Part shown: one piece after another, positions 44,401 through 58,118 of the stretch
Position numbering within the stretch: the first letter of the stretch is position 1
Layout of the letters: each line of letters opens with the position of its first letter
NCBI GenBank assembly: GCA_000708835.1
Contig: DF237238.1
Coordinates: 1-64,000, forward strand
From: Klebsormidium nitens
Lineage: Eukaryota > Streptophyta > Klebsormidiophyceae > Klebsormidiales > Klebsormidiaceae
Direction of reading: 5' to 3'
DNA: 64,000 nucleotides
Translations under genes and position numbers: made by a program
The notes under the pieces: generated by a model
Told to the model about the DNA's origin: nothing
What the model saw: only the letters and a program-made list of their open reading frames with translations
Databases searched by the model: none

Positions 44401-47400
44401 GAGAACGTTCGGCCGCCGGTTCCCGCAAGAAAGATCCCGAAAAAGCCCGGTGCTGTCGTAAAGAAAGCGGGAGTTTTGAAGAAGACGCCTTCAACTCCGG
44501 GACTGGCAAAAAGTGAGGCGGCAACTCCGTCTCCGTCTGGGGCAGGGTCCGAGACGCCAGTTCTGGCCAGGCTCAAAGTCGAAGCGGGCGAGCAGAAAGC
44601 GGGCGGGAGGTCGGAGTCTCCTGCAGCGCGGGCGCTCGCCAACGGGCTCCCTCGAAAATCTTCCCAGCTGGCATCCACTCCCAAGGACTCTCCCAAGGAC
44701 ACGCCAAGGAAGGCAAGGGCTTCCAAATGGGACGAGGGCAAGCCAGGGATGAAGCCAGCGGAGCGGCCCCCAAAGAAGATGAGCCTGGCAGAGGCGGTAG
44801 AGGCGGCAAAGCGGGAGGCTTCGAAGCTGGGGCCGGAAGAGGGGCAGTGGTTTTACTTGGACGGCCAGGGCTTGCCTCGGGGGCCGCACTCCCTGCCCCA
44901 GTTGCGGGTCATGGCGTCACAGGGCAAGATAATGGAGGGCATCAGTGCCTGGCGCATGGCTGACGACACCTGGACTCCGATCACCAAGCAGCCGCTTACC
45001 CGCACCCCGCCTCGGTTCCCGCTTCCCTCGGGGCCATTCACACCCGGCCCGCCCCCGCCAGGCTATGCTGGGCCCTGGCCCCGGGCTCCGTCACTGGGAA
45101 TGCCCGCCTGGCAGCCTCCGCGGAGGGGTGTGCCTTTCCAGCCGCCTTTGCCGCCGGGGCTGCCTCCTGGGGGGTCGGTAACGCCTTCCCGGAGCAGGTG
45201 TGAGGAGCCCGCCAAAGTGGGGAAGGCGGACGAGAGGAGTGTGCCGGCGCAGCTGGTGGCGATGGTGCGGGGGAAGCTGCACGAGCAGGTGGTCAAGACG
45301 GCGCGCACCAAGGTCCTGGACGCCGCCATCGATGCTGCGCTCGGGGCGTGGTTGCAAGCGAAACTGGGTGGGCCTCTTGCCCCAGAGCCAACGGAGCCGG
45401 AAGCTCCAAGGAGGCGGGTAGGAGAAGTGGAAACCGCTGGAGAGGATCTGACAGACAGCGCGTCTGCAGCAGTTCCGAGCGAGGGGGGGACAGAGCAGGC
45501 GGAAGCAGCGCCCCCCCAGGAGGAGAGGCCGGCGTCGGCAGACGCGGCTGGACCGCGGGAGCCGTTTGCGAACGAGGCGGAGGACCCGGAGGCATTGCGG
45601 TCGCTGGAAAAGTTCCTCAAGAGCCGGCGGTCCATTGCGTACATCTTCCTGGATGCGTGCAAGTCGGCGCGGGGGGGCATGGACATGGCGCTGCTGGCGC
45701 GCTATGCGTGCGTGTGCAAGGGCTTCCGGAAGGGCGCGGAACTGGCCAAGCTGCGCATGTTCAAGGCGGACTTCTCGGGCCTTGCCGAGCGCTGCAGCGA
45801 TGCTGCGCTCAAGTCGCTCGAGGTAAGGCTACTGTTCCTCTGGATTCTGGATAGCTCATGGTATTTGGCCTGCTGCAGGCCAAGTCAATTGCAGACTCGT
45901 ATTTGTGGCCCGACTAGTGCGCCCTACCGCGAGTGAGTTCGGCCGAAGAGCATTGCGTTATTGCTGTTCCCGGATGTTCTTTTGCAGAAAGTCGGCAGCC
46001 GGAGTTCAGTATGCTTTGCAGAGTGTCTGTCAGCGGTCGCAAGCATTTTGGCCTTTCCTAGCAAGGCAGCGGGAGGCCCTTCCTGCTGTCCGTCGTCGAA
46101 ATTCCATTCGTCCCCGGTCTTCAGCGCCGAAAATAATGTCCCCTCTCCATCCGTAAGTCCCTTTTCCTCTTCTCCAGACTTGCGGGGAGGGCCTGGTCAA
46201 GTTCGTGTACCTGAACGGCTGCGTCAATGTGACCCCCGAGGCCGTCGAAGACCTGCTGCGCGCGCAGCCCAGCATTCGCTGCGTCGACATCCAGGGCTGC
46301 GTGCAGCTCTACTCGCTCGCGCGCAGCACGGCGCACATCAAGTGGCGCAACCTGCCGGAGGCGTTGCTAGAGGTGCCGGGCGGCGCAAATGCGCTGCCGC
46401 CGGAGCTCTTGGAGGACCAGCAGAAGCGGCGCGAGAAGTTCGCCAAGGCGCGCCAGCTGCGCGGCATCGAGCGCATCCTGGACGAGATTAGGAAGCTGGA
46501 CGAGGCCAAGATCTTCCTTGTGCCGGTGAGCAGGGTTTGGGAAAGTTTTTGCTGTTGTCCGTGGGACAGCTCCAGGAACCAGCTCGTCAGGCACTTCAGC
46601 TTGGTGGACGACTGCACCCTTAATAAAGTGCTTGAGATTGACTTCTCTGTCAGGCTCTCGCAAGTCTTCTCTCAATGGACAAGATGGCCTCCACGAGCTT
46701 ATATACGAGCTTATTTACGAGCTTTGGATATACTCAAGTCCTGGAAGAGGGATAGTCTTCATACGACGCTCCTTTCGTGACAACGTACTCCGCATCTTTC
46801 ATCAAAGTAACGAAACGGTTGTTTGCTGATGATGTGCCAGGTGTCCGAGGAGCAGTACCCCAACTACAGCAAGGTCATTCAGCGGCCCATTGCCCTGGTG
46901 ACTATGCGCCAGCGGCTCAAGGGGCGCTACCTCCCGCTTGGGAAGGGAGTCGACCGCTTCAGAGAGGACATGGACCTCATGTTTGACAACGCCAAACGGT
47001 GAGGCGGCTCTCTCGTTCGCTCGTTGGTGTTCCATTTTTGTGCCGCCGAAACTTGCACTGTGCAGCTTTCCCGACAGGTGTAAGATGCAAATTTTGGAGT
47101 GGAGTGGGATCCGGGCTTTCCAGATGAGTAGATAGCGGGGCCTCAATTCAATCGATCTCTGGTCTCTTGCGCGACTGAGCATGCCAAGTAAGTTGCCTGC
47201 TACTGACATACGCGAATGTGGTCGTACCTTACGTTCATGCTTTTAAATGTCACCTGATTTCCCTCTTCTCGACCCCCCAGGTTTAACCGCGAGGGCACGT
47301 TCTACTACAAGGAGGCAGTGCGCCTGCAAAAAGTGGCCGACAAGTTGCTGGACCACTTAGAGGCGCGCGTTCAGGGCACGCTCGACGGCACCGTTCCCGT

Positions 47401-50400
47401 CCGCAAAGTTTCGGACCGCCGCGGCGAACGCCCGCCGCCCCTCCCAAAGCCCGCGGAGTTGGACCTGGCCGTACAGACGCGGCCAGTGAAACCGGTCAAG
47501 ACCCCCCGGGGGGTCGCCGATGCAGAAGCGCTCCCGTCGATATCGGCGTCGTCTGTAGAGGAGTCGTACCGAGCGGGCATGGAAGAAGGGGCGAGGGAGG
47601 GCGAGCCGTTGAAGAAGCGGAAAGAGAGGGAAGAGGAGAGGGAGGAGCCCGAGAGCAGCAAGCGGCCGCGGGAGGACAGCGACGCGGAGAGCAATCGGGC
47701 TCGCGGGAAACGGCCGCGGGAAGACGAGGAGTCGGAGGATTACCGGGGGCTCGAGCGGCGAAGGACGGACTCTGCAAAGCGGCTGGAGGCCGAGGGGAAG
47801 CGGCCGGTGAGTGCGCCGCTGCAGTGGGAGCGGGACCAAAAAGGGAAGCGCACGGGGATCAAAGTCCCCCGCGTGGACTCGCGCGGGGTGTGGTCGCAGG
47901 CGCTGGTCGAGACGGAGCCGATCAGGCGGGCGGCTGCGCAGCGGGCGCGGCAGAGGTGGAGAGATGAGGAGAGCGAGAGCGAGGCCGAGGAGTGGGAGTC
48001 GGAGAGCACGGACGAGGAGCAGGACGTGGAGGCGGAGGAAGAGAGCGAGGCGGAGAGCGAAGTGGGGGAGAGCGACGCGGTGAGGGGCTGGCTCAAGGAA
48101 GCACTGAGTTGGAAGCAAGAGCTACGGATCCGTTACAGGGCTGTTAAAGTTTTCGAAACTCGTTAGCTAAAGCCTGTGGCTCCGGAGCTTTACTGGTGAC
48201 GTTTCCTTTTGTTTGACTTTGCTGGAAGAATTCAGGGGTTTTCAGTCGTTGTTAGCATGAGAGCAAGCACGCTGATGAAGGGTGAGCGGAAAGCGAGTGA
48301 TTTAACGCAGAAGTCCTCCCTCTCTGTTTTCTTAACTCCGGCTTCCAGATCTAGTCCAGGCTCAAGGTAACGTGCCACTCGCTCTTCAACAGATGCACCG
48401 GTTTTGTCGAACCCACTTCTTCTTCGAAGCGATTAACTGGAAGGAGCCTCACTTGCGCACTGAGCATTGTCAGTGCGCACCGCATCGGCCGTTGCGCTGA
48501 CCAGCTTCTGATCTTCCAGGAGGATGCGCTGAGCGACGAGGAGCCGGAGGACCACACGGCGTGGGTGATGGAGGACGACCTGGCGGACCGCACCAACTGG
48601 GGCGCCAAGATGACGAAAGCCACCATGGTCCCGCCGGTGTCGCGCAAGTACGAGCTGATCGACGAGTACCGCATCGTGTCCGACGAGGCCATGGTGCGCG
48701 ACAAGATGCGCGCGCAGTTCCCGGACTTCATCCTGAACAAGCTGACGCTGCGCGCGGAGACGGGGCACACCGCGGAGATCATCGTGCACCCGCGCAAGGC
48801 GCGCAAGATACTCGGGGAGGAGGTGCTGGAGCAAGAAGTGTACGGGATCGACCCGTACACGCACAACCTGCTGCTCGCCACCATGTGCAGCCTGCCCAAG
48901 GTCAAGGCGCCCAAGGTCATCGTGTCAGACGAGGAGCGCCGCACCTTCATCGAGCAGGTACGGCCAAGGGGAAGCCAAATTCCGTTACTCAAAAGTGTTG
49001 AGGGGATGTCGTGCTTGGGTCTGAAAAGGCAATAGTTTGACGTTGTGATGCAATGCCGGGTTCCATTGTTCCCGTTGCGCTTACAAGGTTCTCTTGTTCA
49101 ATGAGTTAGCTAGTCAGCGAGACATGGCGTGACACGGTCTGCGGCCTGCTCTTCCCCGCTGCTTCAACTTTCGCATCTTGGATCGATGTTTGAACCCACT
49201 CCCGTTGCTTCGGTAGACTCACGCGCTGTCTTCAGTCGCTGACGGTGCCACGTAATTTTCGCTACAGCCGCTGCTGATGGCGCTGAACCGTGCTGCGGCC
49301 GCGTACACGGGTTACACCAAGGTGCCCGAGTCGCTGGACCTGAAAGTCATCGTCCAGGTGGTGGCCAAGGAGGCGCACGAGGCGCAGAACCAGCCGCTGA
49401 AAGAGTACGCGCTGGCGCTGCTCGAGGCAATGGAGAAACGGCCGCTCGACAAGTACCTCGCATACCGAAAGGTGCGAGACGGCCCCGCAGATGCGCTGTG
49501 GATGGAAGTCTTGTGTGGAGCTTGAGTGATCTTGAAGGAGACATTCCTGCAAAAGCCGTTGCTTCTCGTAAACGTACCAAGCTCAGATCGCTGCGTCCGC
49601 CGAGCATTGCTCCAGTAATCGCTCCCTGGTCGAAGAATATTGGGTTGGGAAAGCGGGCGCGTCTGAGACTCCTTTACCAAAACGAAGTAAGCGAGTGCTT
49701 TTACCAGCAAGACCGCCTGTACAACGGTTTGTTGGGGGAGCCCGTCTGACTCCTGTTTGCGCGCAGGGGCTGGGCGTGGTGTGCAACCGCACGGGCATCT
49801 GCAAGGACGACTTCGTGGTGGAGTTCCACGGGGAGGTGTACCCGCCGTACCGCTGGTTCGAGAAGGAGGATGAGATCCGGCGGCTGCAGAAGAAAGAGGT
49901 CGCGCCCGAGTTTTACAACATCATGCTCGAGCGGCCCAAGGTGAGACCACGCCCCAGCAGCGCGGGGGACTCTGTCGTGCTAACAGAGTGACGTACTGGG
50001 AATCGGTTTTGCTGCTTCAACCGCTGCAACTTTCGTTGCACACAAACAGTCACATCCTTCTATCGTTCTGAGGGCAAGTGCTACTTTAAGGTAGTTGTGG
50101 ATCAACCATCCTTCCGAAGGCTGGTTGCGGGATCCGGCAGGTCGAACGGGTATGCAATTACCGCTGCTGTAGATTTTTTAATATGGTAGGCCACTGTGGT
50201 CTCCCTGTGTTCTAGCAGCCCTTGCGCTGCCGGAAGAGTGGAGGGAGAAGTCAAGGGCTGCCTATCGTAAAAGCGGGTTGTTGACTTGTCGCTCCACTGG
50301 TGCGTTGCTGTACGCAGAAGGACCTGGGCGGGTATGACTTGCTGGTGATTGACGCGATGCACAAGGCCAACTTTGCGAGCCGGCTGTGCCACTCGTGCAC

Positions 50401-53400
50401 TCCGAACTGCGCCACCAAGGTGACGGCCGTGGACGGACACTACATGATCGGGCTATACGCCATCGAGGACATTCAGCCCGGGGAAGAACTCACATTCAAC
50501 TACCACTCCGTCACCGAGGTGAGCCAATGAAAAGTTCTAGCTCCGTAGGTAGGATAAACTGTTTTCTTTGAGATTATCTTTCAAGAGCTTCCTTTGGAGG
50601 TGTGGTTTTGCCAGGTACGTGATCGGCTGCTTGTGACGGGTTCGTGAGGCATCACTCCGTTTCTGCCGCAAAGTGTGGAAGCAAAAATCCGTTGCTTGTG
50701 GAAGCGGTTTGCCAAGTTCCCGTCGCTTTCTAGACAGTTGAGGCCCTAACCCCATTTTGAACAAGCTTGTCAGAAGTTCGAAATACTGGCCGGCTGGGGG
50801 CTGCTCTCACGCTCTGTGCGAAAGCATTCGTTGTCCGGAGATCCTCCAATACCAATCTCTAGAGTTTAGGGTTTTAGGGTTTCAGGATTATAGGCTTTTA
50901 TGCTGACAGCGCACTCGTCGCGCCCCTGGTGCAGAGCAAGGAGGAGCACGAGCACGCGGTGTGTTTGTGCGGCAGCCGGCAGTGCCAGGGCAGCTACCTC
51001 AACTTCGCGGGCAGCACCAGCTTCCAGCAGGTGATGAACAAGAGCCACGGCGTGCTCAACCGGCACCACCTGCTACTCGCCGCCTGCCAAGACCCCACCC
51101 TCACTTCCACCGACATCGAGGACCTCGAGAAAGCCGGCTTCAAGAGCTCGCTCCTCGACGGGCTGCCGCCCTGGGCCGTCAAGTATGCTGCGCAAGTGGT
51201 GAGGCTGTGTGTTTCTTTTTTTTTTTAACTCGTCGTTTTCTAAGCTCTGGGTCAGGCAAGCGTAGGAGACACACATCAAATGGAGCTTCTCTGGAAAGGC
51301 TGTCAACGGGTCACCGGCAGTCTGCACACATCTTTTCGCGACACCCAAGAATTGATCTTGGAGCTGATGGAAAGCGTCCGATTGTGATTACTGCTGTCTT
51401 TCATTTGCAAGCGACACGGTAAGCGTACTCTGGCGTCATTAGTTGAGTGTTTTCTTCAAAGCGCTGTCCACACCTTAGACACCGCAAATCATCGCGCTGC
51501 CGCAAGCATTTGACTGGCCGGTCTCCTGTCTTGCCAGGCGCACTTCATCTTCTACGAGCGGAAGGCGCTGCCGGGGGAGCTGCTGGCGCATAACAAGCGG
51601 CACAAGCGGCGGCGCGGCGGGGACAGCGATCCAGAGAAGCAGGCCGCGCAAGACGAGGCGGAGGGCGTCGAGAGCCAGCGCTTGCAGAACCTGGCCATCA
51701 CTCTCGACAAGGTCCGGCGCTTTCACCGTTGTTGCGCGAGGTCCAGCTGCTTTATGCATCCAAGCATAGCCCCGCTCGCTACCTCTTATGGAAATGTTCA
51801 TTCCGTGCGCTCCTGATTTCGCTCTGTTCTGTCCGGTTTCTTGGCATTTAGCAAGCGCCTTAGAAGCTCGCTATCACGCCCGACAAGGTCCCTGAGCTGG
51901 AGCCCTTCCTTCTCATTCCTAGCTTTGTGACGAAATTTGGATATCATTGTTCACTGTCAAGTACAAGTTCCTTACTTGGTATGCAATGCGTAGCAATAAC
52001 TTTTTGGAAGGCGTAACTATCAACCTGCTAGGGCTCTGCCTCGACAGCACGAAATAATGTTCCCCATCCCTCTTGGTATCCATCCCTTCTTAGGTGCGCC
52101 ACTGTCTGACTGCCCTCTGCGGTTGCCCCGCCACGGAGGCGCCTGCCCCCTTACGGCTGCTGTCCCCCGGAGAGGTGGTGCAGCGGCTATGGACGGCCGA
52201 CGATTCGCTGGTGCAGCAGATCCGACGGTACCTGGAGCTCCACGTGGACGATATGGGGCGGCTGGCGCCCATCCTGGAGGAGCTGCACGTGCAGCGACCA
52301 CAGGAGACGGAAGAGGGGCTCTCAGCCATGCGGGCAAGCCTCCTCTGGTGAGAATTTTCAAGCGGTCAAAGTGACTCATGTGAAAGTCTGAGTCAAACCC
52401 TGGATGCATAAAAGAATCACAGGCGTCTAATACTAAGAGTCTCAACGGCGCGTTGGACAGCCACAGTGGGGGTTTTGGGGTTGGTCTGATGTTGCTAGTA
52501 AGCACAGGGGTATTTGTTACTCGCAGTTTGCTGCTCATATTTGTGGCCTAGGCTGCCACTCTGCACATAAAGAAACCTGCACGACACATCACTAGCTGGA
52601 CGTTGCGATGAAACAGGCTGGCTGGCCCGCTCTTAGAGGGATTCTCAGAGAAGCAACGGGACACGTGCTCAAGCAAGATTGGTCTGGGCTGTTCCTATTG
52701 ATTGCTGCTGCCTTATCCTGGGCACAGCAAAGTGTGCGCTACTTACGACACCGTTTTGAATGACAATTGCCCGGCCTATCGTGCAGGTTGCGCGACGCGC
52801 TCATTGCACTGGACATCAAGCCCACTGCGCGGCACGACGCTGCGGCGGACCTGCTCACCATGTACGCCGCCACCAAGGACTTCTTCACACATGCGGTGAG
52901 GCCCGCACCACTCCCGTTTCGCCGCACTCTGCGTGTGGGCACCTAATCCTTGCTTGCGCAGTTGCCTCCTATGCAGTGTTCCGCACATTCGCATCCGTCA
53001 GCACGGACTATCAAGTCCATGTAAGTAAGATTGGAGTGTCCAGCGCTAGTGGTAGGCCTCCAGCTTATGTAGTACGCCAAAGACCGCAGTACTGCTGAGG
53101 AGCTGACATGGCCCCTCCTGTCCGGCCTCATTTGCAGGACTACGTGGCGAGCAGCTTCGAGTCGGAGCCGGTGACAATCGTGGCCATGGACCTGGGCGTC
53201 AAGGAGTCGAGCTTCCCGCCCAAGACGGTGCGCAAGGCGTACAAGCCGTACTTCGTGTGGGGGCAGCTCATCAACTGGTACAAGCAGTCGGTGGCCGACC
53301 CTGGCGCCACTCTCAACAACGTAAGCCTGTTGCGGTTTCCAAGGGGCTTTTAAGAGCTCCCTAGAATAGTTTCTGTGGCCCCTGACTTTTGCATCACGCG

Positions 53401-54244
53401 CCTCTCTGCAATAATTCGTTAGTGGGTCGTCACGCTTTTCTGTACATGGTATTCTCAGCGTTGCTTTTGGTGCATAGTGCATTCAGCTGTAACTGTGGAG
53501 GGCACGAGAGCCAGGATTTGTGCACTTTCGCGGCTTTCTCATTCGAGTGCGATCGGCTCCCATAAGATTCGTTTCAGGAGCATACCGGATGATGGGGTTG
53601 CGAGAAGGAATGTCACGAGGGTCGTTGTGTTTTGGATTTCCCTTGTTATGACGCAGTTTGCTTTCAGGCTGATATCAGATTCCCAGGATCCCCTGTGTTC
53701 CGCACGCTGACCCAAGCGGCGATTGAGCTGTGCATCTCTGCCCGCAGGTGCGGCGTGGGTGTTTGACGCTGCCTGACCCCGGGTCCTGCTATTCGGCGAC
53801 TGCCAAGCAGGCCATCCCCCGCGGTTACGGCCGCAAGCAGAGGGCGCGCATGCTCGACAAGTACATCGTGAGTACATTCCGGTGATCGAAAGCCATCTTC
53901 TGGTCAACAAGGCCTTTTCGCTCGAAGTGCTATCTTGTGGGCGCCTCCTTCTCACCAGCTGTGCTGAAAAGTTGCTGTCATTCGATCTTGATCTGCTTAC
54001 TGCTGCTTTGAGGCGTTTTGAACGCGGAGTCTCTGACGCATCTTCCTGACTGGTGCAGACGAACAAGGTCCAAGGTCCGTGGCCGAAGCAGGAGCAGCAC
54101 TGGCTGTGGAGCCACAACATCCGAGGGTTGTACGGCACCCCCTGGTTCGACGCTATTCGGGCAGGGCGAGCCGTGGATTCCGACCTGGTGCATTGGCTGC
54201 GCACAAGGCCCGTCTTCGAAGGCCCTTATGATCATGGCCACTGA
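41442..54244 (+). CDS. ATXR3: ATXR3/SDG2-type histone H3K4 methyltransferase
   Basis: Seventeen exons join in phase: 41442-42969, 43297-43359, 43751-45822, 46178-46525, 46841-46998, 47281-48079, 48520-48957, 49268-49471, 49767-49940, 50318-50518, 50935-51198, 51538-51711, 52094-52347, 52787-52895, 53138-53320, 53748-53867 and 54059-54244. They give about 2,424 aa, close to the 2,335 of Arabidopsis. Order: two CCHC zinc knuckles (57-70, 152-165); a GYF domain (about 200-245); disordered Pro-rich sequence; a second GYF domain (about 893-940); an LRR-like stretch; a bromodomain-like segment (about 1310-1415); an acidic Arg/Glu region; the ATXR3-specific block (TNWGAKMTKATMVPPVSRKY, then EQEVYGIDPYTHNLLL); SET (about 1873-1995) with GLGVVCN, RLCHSCTPNC and GEELTFNY; post-SET CLCGSRQC; and the conserved C-terminal region. 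The enzyme should trimethylate H3K4 at active genes using S-adenosylmethionine. The donor at 51712 (GTCCGG) is weak. Confidence 0.93.
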
Positions 54245-55117
54245 GGGAGGGAGCTGCCATACATGCATAGGAACTGTAGAAGAGGAGCGGTTGCCTTTGA
54301 GCACGTTGGTAGATAGACATGCAAGAAGTGGATATAGCAGGGACAGATTGAAGCCTGAAAAAAGTCATAGAATAGTCATTTAGTAATCGTGGATCAAAAA
54401 GGGATCGACTTTGGTGCATAGAATCTTCACAACTATTGGGAATCTTCGAGTCCTATTTCGAATCGTTAAAAGCAATGGTCATGTGAACTGTCGCAGACCA
54501 CAGCGTCGTTTGCAGCGCTCCGTGAATCAAAGGTTTCATACGTGGAACCATTGCAAGCTCAAATTATTTCATTCATGAGTAGCAATATAGGGGCATGATA
54601 TCTATCTGGCATGAGCACTTCGAGCAGCAGCCATTCGAGACCGGGCTGCATGCTAATCAGTCGCCATCACGTATGCACCATTCCTATATTATCCCTGATC
54701 CGTCATGTGCAGCGCAAAGCTATAGCTTTAGTAAGAGCTGAATCTATTATGTGCATGAAGCTGTACTACGAGCTCACGAAGTGTTCAACAAGTATCATGG
54801 ATTTGTCAATTGCTGTAGCGACTTCGATAACAAATCCCAAAATCGGTAGTAACACACTTTGCGTCCCGGCCATCATGGATCAAAGGAAACGAACATGCAC
54901 TCATGGACTTTCTTGCTGATATTGATGAAGCGTCTGGATTCTGGTTTGAGTGCTAGTTGAAGAGACGCAACTGCATGTTGCAGAAGACTGACTTACTTGC
55001 ATCCTAACTTGATCTTACGAACGGTTAGTCGAGAAGAATGGGTCAACGCGCGCACTGTACCGTCCGGTCCTACCTTTCAGTACTGTACATGTGATAATGT
55101 AGACAAGGTGCTCCAGC
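54245..55117. other. Convergent intergenic region, nothing recognised
   Basis: Lies between the 3' ends of the methyltransferase and transporter genes. It is AT-rich and no feature is supported. Confidence 0.5.
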
Positions 55118-58100
55118 TTACACAAGCTCCTCCCCGGATGCCCTTTTGTGACCTTTGTGCGGACTGCCGGACCCCCGTCGAGGAGAACTGTTATCAGACC
55201 TTTCCCTATGGTCTTCCGCATAAATTACGCCTCGATCTCTGATATTTAAGCCCGGGGTAAGCACCTCCGCAGGATCAAACCTGGAAGCCCCCGACTCATG
55301 ATTTCTCCGAGAGCCAACTATCAGTGGCGAAACGTGCCCATTTTCCCTCAACTTTGTGATCATCGAAGCCCGCTGTGGCTCCTCTGCTCTAGCTGCCTCA
55401 AACAGAGGCAACAAACTCCCGCTGGCCGTCGGCAGCAGATCCTGAGCACTTTTCGAACTTCTGTCAGAAATGGCCGCAGTGGGCAATGGACTTTCTTTGC
55501 ATTTGGCACGCCGTTGCTGATACTTGGCTGCGGTGTACCAGAAACCCCCCGCCGTATTGATGGTTATGCCCAGGATATTCAATGGACTGAAGTCGCCCTG
55601 CCGAAAGATGAAGAAGCCGACAAGCTGCAAGCACACAAACGAAGCTTAGAAACAATCACAAAAGATTTGACAAGATGCCGAGAAATAGATTCAACCCTAA
55701 AGGCTACAAGGATCATGCCAAAAGGCCTTCTCCTTCATATGTCAGAACGAATGTTCTTGATGCGCAGCTTACATACAAGTCGCACGAACCTCCCTTAGAA
55801 TGCATAGGGTTGTTCTTCCCCATCATTGCCGCGTGACCACTCAATGCGATTGAACCAACTTATGGCTTCGCTGTAAATCACTCACGGTAGCCACAACGCC
55901 TTTGAGAGCCCCCACGACCGTGGTGGTTAGCGCAGAATTGACGAGCGTGCACAGGAAGAGGCTGTAGTTGAGCAGGACGCCGATGAAGAGCGACACAATA
56001 AGGTTGAGGAGGAAGTAGGAGCCATGCGTGGCTGCGGTGGTGAAAACTGCTGGAACTGAGTCGTACACCTCGCCCGTGACACAGATGAGCACCACCAGCA
56101 CGGGAAGCGAGAGAATGCTGTTGTACAGTAACAACTCGAGAGACGTCATGCCCTTCTCGCCGCCGCTGCGCTCCACCAGCAGCAGATATGTCGCCTGTGC
56201 ACAGAGACATGGCGCCTTGTTGCCGCTCAGATGTTCAAAGGTGCATGGGATGAGGCATTACCTAAGGGTTGCGCTACCGGAACCGATCGGTGCACAGATA
56301 GCGCACTCAAGGGACTGTGATGGCAATGAGGCAGTTTGCCGAGGCTTCAGCCCTGATGTAAGTCCTTGGTGCAGGGTTGATGCAGTGATGGCTCCGTCAA
56401 TTGAATCATCCTGTCAACGACAAATCTTTTCAAAGAGGCTACTGGAGGCATGGTGCGGTACTACACTGCAGAAAGTGGTCCACCAGCTCCACACAGCAGG
56501 AGCAGCCATGTGCATGGACTGCAACGCAAGCAGCCAAGCTGAATGCCTTAACAAGAGAGGAAGCTGTGCCTGTCTCTGTGCGCACTGACCTGGAGCACGC
56601 AGCTCATGAATGCAAGGCCGTAGGCCGTCATGTCAAAGCGGATGTCGCCCACCCCCGCAATGAATGTTCCCCCCACGATGGTCAGGACCGACGCAGAAAC
56701 CTGCAAGAGCGAGAAGGCAGATGCCAAACCATGAGGAACGGAGCCTAGCTAACTTCCATCGAACAATCTTGTCACCGGTGACTAGCACATGGACATGCTG
56801 TAGCTTGCCACAGTCTCTGATGCAAGGATCTTATAAGCTACGAGGGAGATCTGGCAATACAACCAGGTGGCAGTGAGTTGCACGTATGATGCAACAGCTG
56901 AGGTTTCCAAAAACGGCACTGCTGGTTCGCTGGCAATTTCGGACCGTAACCTCTCTTCTCACATCCTCTGACATGACGGTACTGCTTTCATTCGTCTGCT
57001 TCTCACCTGCCATGGCGGCTGCACGTTTCCCATGAGGGACTTAACCCCAAGGATGAGCACAGGAGCTGTAACGAAATCAATGAGAGTCGTTCAGCGCCAG
57101 ATTAAGGGTCTATGATCGAACACACAACTTGAGAAACCCATGATTTGGCATCGCCGTGCTGGAGTGACCCACTGTAAAGAGGTACATAATGCAGTTGACT
57201 TTTCTGGAAACCTAAGGCTGCTGATTATGCAGACTTGCAATCTCAGCATTCAAGCAGGAAAGCAGCAGTCCAATCAGACTTTAGCAGCAATAGTCAGTTC
57301 CTCCAAACAAGCATTTACGGCGATCAGATTCGTTTGTGATGTCGAGAAGCAGGTGGAACTCACTGATCCTTTTCAAAACATGGTACATAGGCAAGTTGAG
57401 GGTCTTCAAGCTTGCCAGGGCAAAGGCTACGTTTGCATTGTAGAAGAAAACAACGGGCGCCAGTGCATATGCCGTCTTCCATTCAAATTTCCGTACCCAA
57501 AGAACACCTGTCCATTTCAAGGCATATATAAGCGCAGCAGAGGCTGCCATCTGCAAAAGAGGAGCAAAATTGCCTGGTGACCATACGAATTGCAAACAGG
57601 GCTTTGCAACATCTGAGAACCGCACGAATATTCCTGAACACTCTTGGGGTGCATTGGCAGCTGAAGTCAAATCTGAGTCGAAGATCATAGCTTTAGCACT
57701 CGGTGTTCATGAAGGTCAGCTAACAACCACTCCAAACTGCATATGCTTTAAATTGTCCGGAATGTTTGATTTCAAATGGGTCCATTTTTGAGCATGTAAA
57801 TGCAGTTCTGCGGCACCTTATTGAATGTTCTACACATGCAGCAAAGGGTGAAGCCGCCAAAATTACTTATGTGTGCAAGAGTTTGATAACCTACCTGGAG
57901 GGTCAAGAATGTGTTTGGGTACTGAAAATCAATAATAACTGCCTTGTTTATGACTCCCATAGCCACAGCAACCGCAGCGTAGAATATGCTGGCCAGAAAA
58001 CTGATCCACTGCAGAGATGAAGGGACATGTAACGATAAGCAATATTTACGTATGCCAACTCCATGAAAACCTTGCCGCTTAAGACGCTGCTCCCAAAGCG

Positions 58101-58118
58101 CTCCATCAGCAGCTGCAT
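55118..58118 (-). CDS. SLC35D/UGNT1-like UDP-sugar transporter
   Basis: Seven exons join in phase: 58118-58071, 58008-57895, 57550-57364, 57065-57007, 56700-56590, 56195-55886 and 55624-55118, for about 444 aa. The first exon is the least certain, because its donor (GTTTTC) is weak and an upstream exon is possible. The body is strongly hydrophobic with about ten membrane segments. Family signatures are INKAVIIDFQYPNTFLTLQ, TLNLPMYHVLKR, NYSLFLCTLVNSALTTTVVG followed by the ALKG motif, and a last helix LNILGITINTAGGFWY. The LPM..LRR and NSALTT..G..K motifs place it with SLC35D and plant UGNT1 antiporters, which carry UDP-GlcNAc, UDP-GalNAc or UDP-glucuronate into the Golgi or ER in exchange for UMP. 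Substrate cannot be told from the sequence. A hydrophilic tail of about 125 residues follows the last helix and is longer than usual. Confidence 0.85.

Noticed and set aside
44004-45686. Two minus frames of over 200 codons opposite the large methyltransferase exon
   Set aside because: Shadow frames created by high GC at third positions. The plus strand carries the GYF domain and continuous homology.
47357-48118. 253-codon minus frame opposite the ATXR3-like gene
   Set aside because: Leu/Arg-rich complement of the acidic Arg/Glu exon; no splice support and no motif.
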